A stretch of DNA of 64,000 nt from Sessilibacter corallicola (GCF_021290925.1 NZ_JAJSLX010000002.1:399001-463000), one strand, 5' to 3'. Shown: positions 25,973-36,114, counted from the first letter of the stretch. Notes: generated by a model from the sequence alone, not told the origin. Program-made: numbers and translations.

Positions 25973-27043
25973 GTATTCGGGATACCAGCTACCGTCCTCA
26001 TTCTTTTTATAAAACGGCAGTGATAACCAATAAAAACGCCCCGCCAGTTTTGATGTTGCCGTGCAGTTGTAACGACTTCTGCCCACCGGCAATGGTTTGG
26101 GGGATTGTGTTTCAAAGGTTGTAGAATCTATTTTCTTTACTGCTATTGAGCCTATACCACTGGCAAAACAGGAGAGTTGTAGGTTTTTAGGGTGACTGCC
26201 GTTATTTTGTATCTGAATCGTAACTTTCGGCGTTGAAGATCCTTCGGTTAAGAGCGGTTCATAGAGTAAATTTCCGCTTTTGTCTCGAATATCTACACGG
26301 GCAACCGATAAGGGCAGGCTGTTCACTTTTATTCTGAAATCACTCATCACCCCATAATTCCCTCCGAAAGCAAATCTTGGTAGGGCTTGTCTGTTGTCGA
26401 AATGACCTATCGCTCCAGAATGCTGAGAAAACCCGATGAATCCGAGTTGTTCTAGCAATTGTGCTAATGCTTGATTAAATTCGCCGTAGGGGTAGGCAAA
26501 CAGTTTAATTTTCGAGTCAAAATTGGCCTCGATAAACTGTTGGGTTTTAGTAATTTCTTCGGTAACTCGCAGTCGCCAATCGGCTTTAGTTTCTGAGGGT
26601 TTTTCTCGGATAAGGTGAGGATGACTCCAAGTATGGTTAGCGATTGTGGCTCCGTCGCCTTCCAACTGCTGTAGCTCTTTTAGTGAAAGGTAGCCTTTCG
26701 ACCCCACTTTACTGGGGTTAATGAACACAACGTATGGAAAATTGTATTTTTTTAAGACTTCGTGCGCTTCAGTTAATACCGAGTCATAACCGTCGTCGAA
26801 AGTAATTAATACGGATTTGTCGTCCGTTAAAGATTTTTCAAATGTAAGTGAATCTGCAAACTCATCGGCGGTTAACACGTTAAAATTATTTTCCGCTAAA
26901 TAGCGGATGTGCTGTTCGAACAAGTCAGGAGATACGCTGGTTGAGCTGGGGGTTTTATCACTGACATGATGGTATTGAAGTACCACCAAGCCAAAACAAA
27001 CCGGTGATACCATTAATAGAAAAGCAATAGAAAGAAACTTCAT
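25970..27043 (-). CDS. Polysaccharide deacetylase (CE4, NodB-type), exported
   Basis: A 357-residue protein with a signal peptide (FLSIAFLLMVSPVCFG). The NodB domain is clear: YHHVS, the catalytic/metal pair in ITFDDGYDS (Asp83, Asp84), the metal His pair in ANHTWSHPHL (His137, His141), and AYPYGEFN. These enzymes remove acetyl groups from N-acetylglucosamine polymers. The ~120 C-terminal residues are a separate beta-rich domain (VTIQIQNNGSHPKNLQL). Possible targets are peptidoglycan or an exopolysaccharide such as PNAG; no pga genes are nearby. Monocistronic. Confidence 0.9.
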   Translation of the reverse strand: MKFLSIAFLLMVSPVCFGLVVLQYHHVSDKTPSSTSVSPDLFEQHIRYLAENNFNVLTADEFADSLTFEKSLTDDKSVLITFDDGYDSVLTEAHEVLKKYNFPYVVFINPSKVGSKGYLSLKELQQLEGDGATIANHTWSHPHLIREKPSETKADWRLRVTEEITKTQQFIEANFDSKIKLFAYPYGEFNQALAQLLEQLGFIGFSQHSGAIGHFDNRQALPRFAFGGNYGVMSDFRIKVNSLPLSVARVDIRDKSGNLLYEPLLTEGSSTPKVTIQIQNNGSHPKNLQLSCFASGIGSIAVKKIDSTTFETQSPKPLPVGRSRYNCTATSKLAGRFYWLSLPFYKKNEDGSWYPEY

Positions 27044-27470
27044 AGGGAATTATTGGAGCCAAAATTTGATCAAAGCGGAAATTTTACGGTTCATCAGGGT
27101 TAATTTGATGGAACACTAACGAGTACTCCGCGCATTGTCTAAGCTACCAAAATACCCATTTACTTTCTAAAGTTAGGTTAAATCTTCATGTGTAATGTGA
27201 ATTGATACTCACTTATCGACAACCGCTTATCACTGATAATTAAACATCCATTATTCTTAACTAAAATTGCCAATCAAAGCGCGGTAAACTTTGGTATTAG
27301 GTCGCCGTAATCAATCTTTGAATAGCTGTTTAATACTTTAAATTCAGCGTGTTATTGGTTATCGTTAAAGCTAATAATTAACAAATATCAAGCCAGTTAT
27401 TTAGATTTAAACCCGCAGTTCTCATCCACTAGGTACTGGCCTGCAGAAATGGACTCTCAGGAGAAACTAA
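27044..27470. other. Divergent intergenic region with a 13-bp palindrome
   Basis: About 430 bases between the deacetylase and the Ig-like lipoprotein. TTATCA-C-TGATAA at 27227-27239 is a perfect palindrome and could be an operator. Nothing else is distinct. Confidence 0.4.
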
Positions 27471-29414
27471 ATGAAGTTGTTTGTTGGTCAGATTGGCTCA
27501 CAGGAAGCCATCCGCAACATGATTAAATTTATCATGTTGGTGTTAACGGTTTCTGTGCTAACCGCTTGTGGCGGCGGCGGTGGCGGTTCCACTGGGACCA
27601 TTGGTGAAGATCAAGGTTCTACAGGCAGTAATGGTGGACCAACCACTGGTGGTGGTGACGGCGGTGAAGGTGTTGTAGACGATGTCGTTCGTTTCGGATT
27701 CGGTACTGGTGATACCTTCCAGGAAAGCGTTATTGGTGTTGATGATCTTACTCTCGGTGCTGGCGCATCTACGACTCTCACTATTAACTTCGTTGATAGC
27801 GATGGTGATCCAGTTGATATGTCCCAGAATGTTACGTTTAGCTCTGAGTGTGTAGCAATGGGGCTTTCCGTTTTAAGTACTGATAACTTAGACACCACAA
27901 TGAATGGTTTCGGGACGGTAACTTATACTGCCGATGGCTGTAATGGTGAAGACTTGATTACAGCATCGTCCATCTTGCCAGACGGTACCACTGCATTTGC
28001 TACTGCAACTATTACCGTTGAGCCAGATACTGTGTTATCCATTGAGTTCGTTAGTGCTACGAGTACTAACCTAAGCTTAGCGGGAGTAGGGGGTAATCAA
28101 ACTTCTATTTTAACGTTCCGATTAGAAGGTGCACTCGGCGCAAATATTGTTGGGGAATCAGTGTCTTTTGCTGTTGATTCGCAAAACCTTGGTCCAAACA
28201 GTGGTGGTGCACAGCTTGCCCCTGGAACGGAGACTGATATTTCCAGCGCCGACGGTACTGTGAGCACGGTGCTACAATCAGGTACGAATGCTGGTAACAT
28301 CAGGGTCATTGCGACGCATGATGCGACCCAAGTAAACGCACAATCTGATAGCATTGTTGTCTCTTCAGGTTTACCTATCCAACGTTCTTTTTCTTTATCA
28401 GCCAGCTCATTAAATCCGAATAGATCAGCATCTCTGGATAATGTAGGCGTGATGGTGACCATTTTGGCGGCCGATCAATTTGGTAATATTGTGGCGGAAG
28501 GTACCCAAGTCAACTTCTTTGCTGAATGTGGAACTATTGAACCATCCTGTATGATTACAGATGAAGGGAATTGTACCGTTACTTGGTTGAGTAATACCCA
28601 AAGTCAATCTATCGCTGACCAAAGATGCTCAATACTAGCTTTTACAGAAGGTGTTGAGTCTTTTGTAGATCTGAATGCTAATTCGGTATATGAAGCTTCT
28701 GATACCTTTAATGTTGATCCGGTGATGACGCCTAGTGGCAGATTAGTAGCGGATGATCTTGGTGAGCCATTTGTCGATAATAATGAGGATGGTCAGTGGC
28801 AGCTGGGTGAGCGTTTTATGGACAGAACGACTGGTGTTACTAACCAGTACGACATGGGTAATGGTTTGTGGGACGGAATTTGTTTGGAAAGTATAGTTCC
28901 TTCTGCAGATTGTACTGGTGATGATACCGCTTTAATCTTTACAAATCTCACAATATCTACGGCTGGTGACGTAGTAAGCTATGTGCTTCTAAGTGACCCT
29001 GAATCAGAAACTGTTGCATCTCCAGTTGAAAGTGACGTCGGTGAGCGATTAGGAGTTGTGGATTTGAATGGGCAGTTAACTGGGAACATAGTTATTAGTT
29101 TAGAGGGGAATTCACAAGTTATAGGTAATCCTCCATCAGAAAATACTTCAATTAATATAAGCCCTGCTTTATCAGGCGCCGCTAATCCTTACAATATTGA
29201 ACCGGATTTTAGTTCACAGGGGAGTATCGGGCCTCTTTCAGTTGCACCATCTGTTACTTTATTTTACCAACTTGATGATCTGGCATTAGATGATTCTGGT
29301 AATCCAATTGAACCGCTTCCAGGTACTTTGAATCTCCAACTTGATTATGTTATCAATGGGCAGGTATCTGGGACTACGATTATCCCGGTTATTTTTGATT
29401 CTCCTGAACCTTAG
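27471..29414 (+). CDS. Ig-like (invasin/Big-type) domain lipoprotein
   Basis: A 647-residue surface lipoprotein. The ATG at 27471 has a well placed AGGAGA; a second Met at 27519 would give a more typical signal (MIKFIMLVLTVSVLTAC). The lipobox Cys is followed by GGGGGG and a Gly/Thr-rich linker. The body contains repeated bacterial Ig-like modules (LTLGAGASTTLTINFVDSDGDPV, VMVTILAADQFGNIVAEGTQVNFF) and Asp/Asn-rich Ca2+-type loops (FVDNNEDGQWQLGERF). Likely extracellular or periplasmic facing, in adhesion or structure. Not linked to a neighbouring operon; a strong terminator follows. Confidence 0.8.
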   Translation: MKLFVGQIGSQEAIRNMIKFIMLVLTVSVLTACGGGGGGSTGTIGEDQGSTGSNGGPTTGGGDGGEGVVDDVVRFGFGTGDTFQESVIGVDDLTLGAGASTTLTINFVDSDGDPVDMSQNVTFSSECVAMGLSVLSTDNLDTTMNGFGTVTYTADGCNGEDLITASSILPDGTTAFATATITVEPDTVLSIEFVSATSTNLSLAGVGGNQTSILTFRLEGALGANIVGESVSFAVDSQNLGPNSGGAQLAPGTETDISSADGTVSTVLQSGTNAGNIRVIATHDATQVNAQSDSIVVSSGLPIQRSFSLSASSLNPNRSASLDNVGVMVTILAADQFGNIVAEGTQVNFFAECGTIEPSCMITDEGNCTVTWLSNTQSQSIADQRCSILAFTEGVESFVDLNANSVYEASDTFNVDPVMTPSGRLVADDLGEPFVDNNEDGQWQLGERFMDRTTGVTNQYDMGNGLWDGICLESIVPSADCTGDDTALIFTNLTISTAGDVVSYVLLSDPESETVASPVESDVGERLGVVDLNGQLTGNIVISLEGNSQVIGNPPSENTSINISPALSGAANPYNIEPDFSSQGSIGPLSVAPSVTLFYQLDDLALDDSGNPIEPLPGTLNLQLDYVINGQVSGTTIIPVIFDSPEP

Positions 29415-29440
29415 TAGTGTTGTTTTGCTTCATAATTAAT

Positions 29441-29466
29441 AAAAAGGCAGCCTAGGCTGCCTTTTT
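29441..29466. terminator. Bidirectional Rho-independent terminator
   Basis: A perfect 26-bp palindrome: AAAAAGGCAGCCT joined to AGGCTGCCTTTTT. It serves the convergent Ig-like lipoprotein and tex genes. Confidence 0.93.
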
Positions 29467-29477
29467 ATTCTCTACGG

Positions 29478-31793
29478 TCACTTCTTCTTCATCGCCTGCT
29501 GCAATAAAGCTCCCATACTTCCCATTCCTGAAGACTTCTCAGTTTTCTGATTTCTAGTTTGTCTAGGTGCTTTATTTTTCGGTTTAGACGCTCCACCTGC
29601 TGTAATTTTCTCTCCAGGTTCATCAGACATTCTCATCGATAAGCCTATTCGCTTACGAGGTTCGTCAATTTCCATGACTTTGACTTTGACTATATCGCCA
29701 GCTTTGACGACTTCGCGAGGGTCTTTCACAAAGGTATTTGAAAGTGCAGATATATGAACCAGTCCGTCTTGGTGAACACCAATATCTACAAAGGCACCAA
29801 AGTTTGTTACGTTCGTGATGGTTCCTTCGAGCACCATACCTGGTTCAAGGTCGGAGATTTTTTCAACACCGTCTTGAAATTGCGCGGTTTTAAATTCTGG
29901 ACGAGGGTCTCGGCCAGGTTTATCGAGCTCGGAGAGAATATCTTTAAGTGTTAATAATCCCACCTTTTCATTCACAAATTGATCAGCTTTTACTGAACGA
30001 ATAAAGCTCGAATCGCCGATAATTTTGGTCACTTCTCGACCATTTTGCTCAGCAATAGATTCCACAACCGTATAGGATTCTGGGTGAACAGCTGATTTAT
30101 CTAGGGGATTATCACCGTCGATGATTCTTAAAAAGCCGGCAGCTTGTTCGAAAGTTTTTGCGCCAAATCGTGATACTTTTTTGAGTTGATCACGATTCTT
30201 AAACTTACCGTTTTCATCTCGGTAGGCAACAATATTGTTAGCGATGCTTGCCGTTAATCCTGATACGCGAGCAAGCAGTGGCGCCGATGCTGTGTTGACT
30301 TCCACACCTACTGCGTTTACACAATCTTCCACGACGGCATCTAACGATTTTGCCAATTGCGGTTGGGATACATCGTGTTGATATTGTCCGACACCGATGG
30401 ATTTTGGTTCAATTTTAACCAGCTCAGCTAGGGGATCTTGGAGGCGGCGAGCAATCGAGATGGCTCCCCGGATTGTTACGTCTAAATCTGGAAATTCTTT
30501 CGCGGCAAATTCGCTCGCGGAATAAACGGAGGCTCCAGCCTCATTGACCATCACTTTTTTTGCTTTGATATCGGGATTTGCCTTAAGCATATCACCGACA
30601 AATTTATCGGTTTCTCGGCTGGCAGTGCCATTTCCGATGGCAATCAGCTCTACATTGTGTTTTTTACACAAGGCCACCAATGTTGCTTCGGCTTCGATAA
30701 CTTTATTTTGTGGTGGGGTAGGGAATATTGCGCCGTGATCGAGAACCTTGCCTGTTGCATCGACTACCGCGACTTTGACTCCTGTTCTAAGGCCAGGGTC
30801 GAGACCAATTGTTGCTTTTGCGCCCGCAGGAGCTGCGAGTAGCAGGTCTTTGAGGTTTTGTGCGAAAACATCGATTGCTTGCTGCTCAGAGCGCTCACGC
30901 ATTTGGCTGACTAAGTCGGTTTCGATGTGTGTGAGTAGTTTGATTTTCCAAGTCCATCGCACGACTTCTTTGAGCCATTTATCCGCAGCTCGGGATTGAT
31001 CTTCGATTTGCCAGTGTTCTGCAACCAGAATCTCACAGGGGTGGGTTGCTGTGATCGACGTGTCTTGATCTGCAATAACCAGTGATAGCGTGAGGATGCC
31101 ATCATTTCGACCTCTGAGCATTGCTAGGGCTCTGTGCGAAGGAACAGACTTTAGTGGCTCATCGTGCTCGAAATAATCAAGAAATTTAGCGCCTTCCTTT
31201 TCTTTCCCATCAATCACGCGAGCGCTGATATTGGCATTATCAAGAAGATAGTTACGTACTTTCTCAATCAAATCGGCATTTTCTGCAAAGCGCTCCATCA
31301 AAATGTACTTTGCACCATCTAAGGCATCTTTTGCAGAAACTATTTTTTTTTCAGGGTTAATATAAGCGCTGGCTGTCGCCTCAGGGTCTAAATTTTTGTC
31401 ATTTATTAATTTATCCGCCAAAGGTTCCAATCCTGCCTCGATGGCAATTTGGCCTTTCGTTCGGCGTTTGGGCTTGTAGGGAAGGTACAGATCTTCCAGT
31501 CGGTTCTTGGTTTCCGCACTGTTTATCTGGGTTTTTAATTCATCGGTTAGCTTTCCCTGCTCTTCAATACTCTTAAGAATCGTCGATTTTCTGTCCTCTA
31601 ATTCCCTCAAATAGTGCAATCGTTCATCCAATGCGCGCAATTGGTTGTCGTCTAATGCCCCCGTAACTTCTTTTCGGTATCTTGCAATGAACGGAACGGT
31701 AGCGCCTTCATCTAACAAGGCTACAGTTGCAGCAATTTGTTCGTTTTTTACTCCCAGTTCGAGAGAGATTTTTTCGAAAATGGCGTTTGTCAT
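29478..31793 (-). CDS. tex: Tex family S1 RNA-binding transcription accessory protein
   Basis: A 771-residue Tex/YhgF protein of standard length and order. The N-terminal helical region has [18 protein letters not shown] and [17 protein letters not shown] YqgF/RNase H-like domain follows ([18 protein letters not shown]), then a helix-hairpin-helix region ([29 protein letters not shown]). The S1 domain ([31 protein letters not shown]) is close to the C-terminus, before a basic tail. Tex associates with elongating RNA polymerase and RNA. The gene is alone, convergent with the preceding one. Confidence 0.97.
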   Translation of the reverse strand: MTNAIFEKISLELGVKNEQIAATVALLDEGATVPFIARYRKEVTGALDDNQLRALDERLHYLRELEDRKSTILKSIEEQGKLTDELKTQINSAETKNRLEDLYLPYKPKRRTKGQIAIEAGLEPLADKLINDKNLDPEATASAYINPEKKIVSAKDALDGAKYILMERFAENADLIEKVRNYLLDNANISARVIDGKEKEGAKFLDYFEHDEPLKSVPSHRALAMLRGRNDGILTLSLVIADQDTSITATHPCEILVAEHWQIEDQSRAADKWLKEVVRWTWKIKLLTHIETDLVSQMRERSEQQAIDVFAQNLKDLLLAAPAGAKATIGLDPGLRTGVKVAVVDATGKVLDHGAIFPTPPQNKVIEAEATLVALCKKHNVELIAIGNGTASRETDKFVGDMLKANPDIKAKKVMVNEAGASVYSASEFAAKEFPDLDVTIRGAISIARRLQDPLAELVKIEPKSIGVGQYQHDVSQPQLAKSLDAVVEDCVNAVGVEVNTASAPLLARVSGLTASIANNIVAYRDENGKFKNRDQLKKVSRFGAKTFEQAAGFLRIIDGDNPLDKSAVHPESYTVVESIAEQNGREVTKIIGDSSFIRSVKADQFVNEKVGLLTLKDILSELDKPGRDPRPEFKTAQFQDGVEKISDLEPGMVLEGTITNVTNFGAFVDIGVHQDGLVHISALSNTFVKDPREVVKAGDIVKVKVMEIDEPRKRIGLSMRMSDEPGEKITAGGASKPKNKAPRQTRNQKTEKSSGMGSMGALLQQAMKKK

Positions 31794-32504
31794 TAAGAAT
31801 ATTTTGCTCTTTAGTTGATAAATTTTATTTCGATAATGAATTTAAGCTATTAAAAATCGGCGATTTGGAAAGGTTTTGAAACATTGTTTCCATATGAGTG
31901 GGGTATTATCTAAAAATTGAAGTGAGAAAAATACCAAATACGCGCACTAGAAAAGTTATAAATTGTTGAAACTTTTGAATGTAAATTATGGCAGCTGCCC
32001 ACAGGCGTGGTATGTTTGATACAAATAGTCATATGGGGAGTGGGTTTTAGCCTAAATTTGATCTAGATGAATATTCAATACATTTAACGGTTATGGCTAA
32101 AAACAAAGCGTGATCTAATACCTGAATTTAACCAAACTTAACTATAGTGTTTGAATATTCTGTATATAGTCAAAGTTTATAGAGTTCGACTCAGTTCACT
32201 TTTTATAAAATTAATTCCTTTGCTTTTGGTACGAGTTTTGTGACTCAGTCATTAATATGTATGTGTTCTGAATCATAAGGCTGTGCTAGAAGGAAACAAA
32301 AAAACTAATAAAAAAACTAATAAAAATTTTGTCTTGGTATTTCTTTAGCATGGATTTTGTTAGGTAAATTCAAAACTAGCTGAATCCTGCCTCGAAACAA
32401 GAAACTCTTTTTTATTTTAAATGGCTGCGGATTATGCGGCTGCGGGATTACATTTTTTTAATTTTTTATTTAAAACTTCTATCTCGAAACGGAGCTTCCA
32501 AATT
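31794..32504. other. Long AT-rich divergent intergenic region
   Basis: About 710 bases between tex and the DoxX-like gene. No coding ORF is convincing; the in-frame extension from 32421 is likely untranslated leader. A short tandem duplication AAAAAAACTAAT x2 lies near 32302-32325. Confidence 0.4.
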
Positions 32505-33467
32505 ATGAGATTGATAATTTTATTATCTGCACTGGCTTTGGCCAGTGGTGCTGACGCACACGTTAGATGGTTTGTAGAAACCGATGAACAAATTTCACCT
32601 TACACCTGGAGATTCCAAGATTTTATTCTTGTGGCCCTTTCCATTGGTGCGTGTGTTGTTGCCGGTTTCCTTTCCAAAATTAGACCAGCATTTTTAGACA
32701 ATGGTTTTTTTAAACCATGGCCACGTGAAATGCAATTCCGTTTATTAGGTGTTGTATTGGGTGTTTGGTTACTTTCTGTTTTTTACCACGGTGAATTTAT
32801 TGCACCAAACTTATCTCCAACCGGAAATGTTGGTTTCCTTGTTGGTTTCCAAGCGATTGTGGGTATTTTGCTTTTGATCGGTCACCGAATTGCTAGCTAT
32901 ACGCTCAGTATTTTCTTGTTGACCGCGCTACTTATCATCAGCACTCCATTCGTTGCGTGGATTGATTACGTTCCTGAATTGATCGCGTTTGGTGTTGGTT
33001 TAGCGTGTGCTTCTAACCCTGCCCGTGCTACCAAATATTTGCGCGTGTTGCTTGGTTTGCAATTGGTTGTGTTGGCGATTCACAATAAATTATTGAATCC
33101 AAACATGGGTTTGATGTTCTTAGAAATGCACCCTTGGAACTTCTTCCCAATGATCGGTTTGACTATGTTTGATGATGCTAACTTCATTATCGGCATTGGT
33201 ATGGCAGAAACTGCACTGGGCTTTTTGTTGATATTTGGCTTAGCCACGCGCTTGATTGCATTCATGGTGTTGTGTGTATTTGGTACTACTGGTTCTTTGT
33301 TAGGCATCGAAGAGCTTATCGGTCACGTGCCAATTGTTGCTGCTTTCGTGGTTGTTTTCTCACTCGGTACTGGTGAAACTAAATATAAAGAGCTTGCTCC
33401 TGCCAATATCATGGCTTCTCTAGACGGCTTAGGAATGAAAGTAAAACGTTTATTCCCAGCGAGCTAA
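32505..33467 (+). CDS. DoxX-like polytopic inner membrane protein
   Basis: About 320 residues from the ATG at 32505, which has GGAG 10 bases upstream and begins MRLIILLSALALASGADAH, a signal-like first helix. Around eight hydrophobic helices follow. The C-terminal four-helix part (IGIGMAETALGFLLIFGLATRLIAFMV) resembles the DoxX/MauE superfamily, whose members handle quinone or thiol chemistry. The conserved HVRWFVETDE after the signal and HNKLLNPNMG in the middle may be functional sites. The neighbours do not explain its role. The upstream in-frame codons to 32421 are unlikely to be translated. Confidence 0.65.
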   Translation: MRLIILLSALALASGADAHVRWFVETDEQISPYTWRFQDFILVALSIGACVVAGFLSKIRPAFLDNGFFKPWPREMQFRLLGVVLGVWLLSVFYHGEFIAPNLSPTGNVGFLVGFQAIVGILLLIGHRIASYTLSIFLLTALLIISTPFVAWIDYVPELIAFGVGLACASNPARATKYLRVLLGLQLVVLAIHNKLLNPNMGLMFLEMHPWNFFPMIGLTMFDDANFIIGIGMAETALGFLLIFGLATRLIAFMVLCVFGTTGSLLGIEELIGHVPIVAAFVVVFSLGTGETKYKELAPANIMASLDGLGMKVKRLFPAS

Positions 33468-33499
33468 AAAACGCTCCAGCCAATCACGGATAGATATAG

Positions 33500-33527
33500 A
33501 GCCCACAAGGATGTGGGCTAATCTTTT
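33500..33527 (+). terminator. Rho-independent terminator after DoxX-like gene
   Basis: AGCCCACA (33500-33507), loop AGGA, TGTGGGCT (33512-33519), then AATCTTTT. Confidence 0.75.
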
Positions 33528-34099
33528 CCCCTCAAATCTCCTTCACTTCTTATTTTCCTTTCTCAAATTTCTAAATATTTTATACAGCCTTTGAGAAAAA
33601 ATTAGTTAATTAAATATTAGTTTCTCTCGATGCCCTAAATTCTTTTTTTGTTGAAAACTAATTATCGATGTATAGAAAATTCTAAAATTCATACACGTTT
33701 TCTATTTTTATAAACAAAATTAAACATTAATTTTGTTTTATACGTTTGTTTTTATTGTTTACGAGGATGGATAGTAAAAAGTCATAAAACTTAATTTTGG
33801 AACTAGTGATGCCAAATAATCGTTGTGCCAAAGGTGTGAGCAAACTGAAAGAGTTTTCAATTTGTGTAATTTGATTTGTGCAATCTGGATTGGTCTATAA
33901 ATATTTGTAAGGTTTTAGTTTTTATTTTTTTGGAACGATTATTAATAACTATTGTTTTTAAATTGTATCTGTGATTTTGATGCTTTATTTATTCTGAATT
34001 GTTACCTTGAATTTTGCACATCTTAACTTTAGACGGATGTACTAAATTTATTTGAATGGTCAGTAAATTTGAATTTTATTGGTTTTGAATATTTATTTT
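33528..34099. other. AT-rich gene-free stretch with a 12-bp hairpin
   Basis: No credible ORF. A perfect inverted repeat at 33712-33738 is listed separately. Confidence 0.45.
33712..33738. repeat. 12-bp perfect inverted repeat with 3-base loop
   Basis: AAACAAAATTAA (33712-33723), loop ACA, TTAATTTTGTTT (33727-33738). Entirely A/T apart from one C:G pair in the stem, in a gene-free region. Confidence 0.7.
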
Positions 34100-34519
34100 T
34101 TATCCCTGCCATTTTTTCAAAAACCAGTCCCACAGCCCGAGTGAAAAATCTGAAAAAAGATTAATCCCGAGAGCAGACTTTAATAAGTACAAAACAACCA
34201 GTCCTGTTGTTGATAGAATAATAATTCCAGATAATAGTGAGACAATTAAGAGCTGTGAGGCAATTCTTTGTTCTCTTTTGGACATGTAGCGCCGGTTTCG
34301 CCCTGCCAGAATAACGAGGTAAAAACTCCAAGGCATGAACGGTATTTGAATAACCGGGCGGGTATCGAACCAATGACGTTCTCGATTCTGAAGGCGCAAG
34401 CTGTCCGAGATCTTTTCTAGCTGATCTTCCGTAAAGGTAACCTGGACTTCCGGTGGAATGGCTGTCATTAGCCGCCGTAATTGCTGGCAGGTATGAATCC
34501 TGGTTTTCCGGGTTTTCAT
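34100..34519 (-). CDS. Hypothetical two-helix membrane protein
   Basis: A 139-residue protein. The N-terminal cytoplasmic part has TCQQLRRLMTAIPPEVQVTFTEDQLEKISDSLR, then RHWFDTRPVIQIPFMPWSFYLVILAGRNRR. A strongly hydrophobic segment follows (LLIVSLLSGIIILSTTGLVVLYLL). Short proteins of this kind occur in Pseudomonas relatives, sometimes mislabelled after an aro gene; I know no function. The overlapping frame at 34161-34565 is not protein-like. It is divergent from the sirtuin gene. Confidence 0.6.
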   Translation of the reverse strand: MKTRKTRIHTCQQLRRLMTAIPPEVQVTFTEDQLEKISDSLRLQNRERHWFDTRPVIQIPFMPWSFYLVILAGRNRRYMSKREQRIASQLLIVSLLSGIIILSTTGLVVLYLLKSALGINLFSDFSLGLWDWFLKKWQG

Positions 34520-34611
34520 AGTGTTTTACGCAATCTTGCGTGCTCTTTTCGATTGATGAAGTCATGCCCTAATCAACGTTCAATTGTGCTATCACAATGT
34601 AAGGAGACTGA

Positions 34612-35460
34612 GTGGATACATCGGCAATAGCTCAATTACAGAGGTTTATCGACCAAAACCGAAAACTTTTTATACTCACAGGTGCTGGATGCAGTACAGA
34701 CTCGGGAATACCCGCTTACAGAGATAAGCTAGGCAGTTGGTTGGGCGGAAATCCTATCCAGCATCAGGAATTTTTAGATCATCATCATGTGCGCCAACGT
34801 TATTGGTTCCGCAGCGTATTTGGTTGGAAGGTCATCGGAAATGCGCAACCTAACCTTACCCACAAACTCTTAGCTGAATGGGAGGCTAAAGGCCGTATTG
34901 AGCTATTAGTGACACAAAATGTGGATTGCTTGCATCGGCGCGCGGGATCGCGTTCCTTGTTGGAGTTGCACGGCCGCTTAGACCAAGTTGTTTGTCTCAA
35001 TTGTGATGAGGTTTATCATCGAGAAAAGATTCAGAGCGAGTTGGAGTCTCTAAACCCCCATGTTATCGATGCTTTCAATCATTTCGAACCCACGCCAGGC
35101 CCTGATGGTGACGCAACTTTTGGTGCTGTGGATTATTCGTTGATGGAAGTGCCTTCCTGCATGAGCTGTGGCGGCGTGTTAAAGCCCAATGTGGTTTTTT
35201 TTGGTGGTAATGTTCCGCGCGAAGATGTGCAGGCGAGTTATGCGGCTGTTGAAAAGTGTGATGCAGTGGTTGTAATTGGCAGCTCTCTAATGGTGTATTC
35301 TGGATATCGCTTTTGTAAGCGTGCTGCCGAGCTGAATAAACCGATTGTTGTTATCAACGATGGCCGAACTCGAGCAGACGATATTTTGTCTTTTAAATTA
35401 GCCGGAGATTGTCAGCAGATCTTGTCCAAGATTCAAATAACCGAAACAGAATCTAACTAA
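34612..35460 (+). CDS. SIR2-family NAD-dependent deacylase, SIRT4-like
   Basis: A 282-residue sirtuin starting at GTG 34612 with AAGGAG upstream. Motifs: ILTGAGCSTDSGIPAYRD (NAD site), TQNVDCLHRRAGS, catalytic His120 in LLELHGRL, the zinc pairs CLNC and CMSC, and KPNVVFFGGNVP. The long insertion between the zinc pairs (~residues 132-182) and the GxSLMVYSGYRF block are typical of class II (SIRT4-like) enzymes. It lacks the Tyr/Arg pair seen in the cobB at 0.6 kb, so different acyl substrates or ADP-ribosylation are expected. The GNAT gene is convergent just downstream. Confidence 0.93.
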   Translation: MDTSAIAQLQRFIDQNRKLFILTGAGCSTDSGIPAYRDKLGSWLGGNPIQHQEFLDHHHVRQRYWFRSVFGWKVIGNAQPNLTHKLLAEWEAKGRIELLVTQNVDCLHRRAGSRSLLELHGRLDQVVCLNCDEVYHREKIQSELESLNPHVIDAFNHFEPTPGPDGDATFGAVDYSLMEVPSCMSCGGVLKPNVVFFGGNVPREDVQASYAAVEKCDAVVVIGSSLMVYSGYRFCKRAAELNKPIVVINDGRTRADDILSFKLAGDCQQILSKIQITETESN

Positions 35461-35470
35461 CAAAGGTTAA

Positions 35471-35965
35471 TTAAGCTCGATTTTTTGCCGCTACGGTTTC
35501 ATAGGGTGCGTAACCCATTGAGCGCCAGAAAGCTTGAGCGGTGGGAACGTCGCGCCAAGAGACTTGATGGCTCTTTGCGCCTCGCTCAGCAAGTTCCTGT
35601 TCTAACGCTGAAATCAGTTGCTTAGCGATACCTTTGCGCCTGAATTCCGGCTCAATCCAAACATTGTGAATCAATCCTACCGGTGAATTTAACGCTTCCG
35701 GTTTTTCATACAAGTATCCGCAGGCGCATCCAATAATCATGTCACCCAAGCAGGATATAAGCGTAACGGAATTAATGTTACTGCCTATCTGTTGCGCCAG
35801 TGCTTGATGAAATTCTTTTCTGTATTTGTGGTTGGCAATAAATGGTGTGGGAGGCAGGGAATAATCCAGCTTCTGCCATAAGTCGATCAGGACTCTAGAA
35901 TCTTTTGGGTCAGCTAAACGGATTTTATAATCGAATTTTACTTTGGGCTGCATAACACCAGACAT
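35471..35965 (-). CDS. GNAT family N-acetyltransferase
   Basis: A 164-residue single-domain acetyltransferase. The acetyl-CoA binding motif A is visible as VGLIHNVWIEPEFRRKGIAKQLISALEQEL, preceded by beta strands (VTLISCLGDMIIGCACGYLYE) and ending with the SMGYAPYE block common to the fold. The substrate cannot be inferred. It is convergent with the SIRT4-like gene with 10 bases between stops, an acetylase/deacylase neighbourhood that may be coincidental. Three 18-bp repeats lie just upstream of its start. Confidence 0.85.
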   Translation of the reverse strand: MSGVMQPKVKFDYKIRLADPKDSRVLIDLWQKLDYSLPPTPFIANHKYRKEFHQALAQQIGSNINSVTLISCLGDMIIGCACGYLYEKPEALNSPVGLIHNVWIEPEFRRKGIAKQLISALEQELAERGAKSHQVSWRDVPTAQAFWRSMGYAPYETVAAKNRA

Positions 35966-35979
35966 CTTACAAAAGCGAC

Positions 35980-36033
35980 TTAACAGTAACTATAGGTTTA
36001 AGAGTAACTATAGATTTAACAGTAACTATAGTC
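35980..36033. repeat. Three tandem 18-bp repeats
   Basis: Units begin at 35980, 35998 and 36016: TTAACAGTAACTATAGGT, TTAAGAGTAACTATAGAT, TTAACAGTAACTATAGTC. They lie 15 bases upstream of the GNAT start, in its promoter or leader region. Confidence 0.85.
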
Positions 36034-36114
36034 AGTCATGTTAAAACTGTGTAATCAGTTTAGGTGAAATTTGGGCTGTGAGCTGAGACGGGCTAGTGAT
36101 TAGGAATGATAAAT

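Noticed and set aside
34161-34565. 134-residue minus-strand ORF overlapping the membrane protein at 34100-34519
   Set aside because: The other frame has a clear hydrophobic helix and conserved-looking N-terminus; this one is low-quality sequence in a shadow frame.
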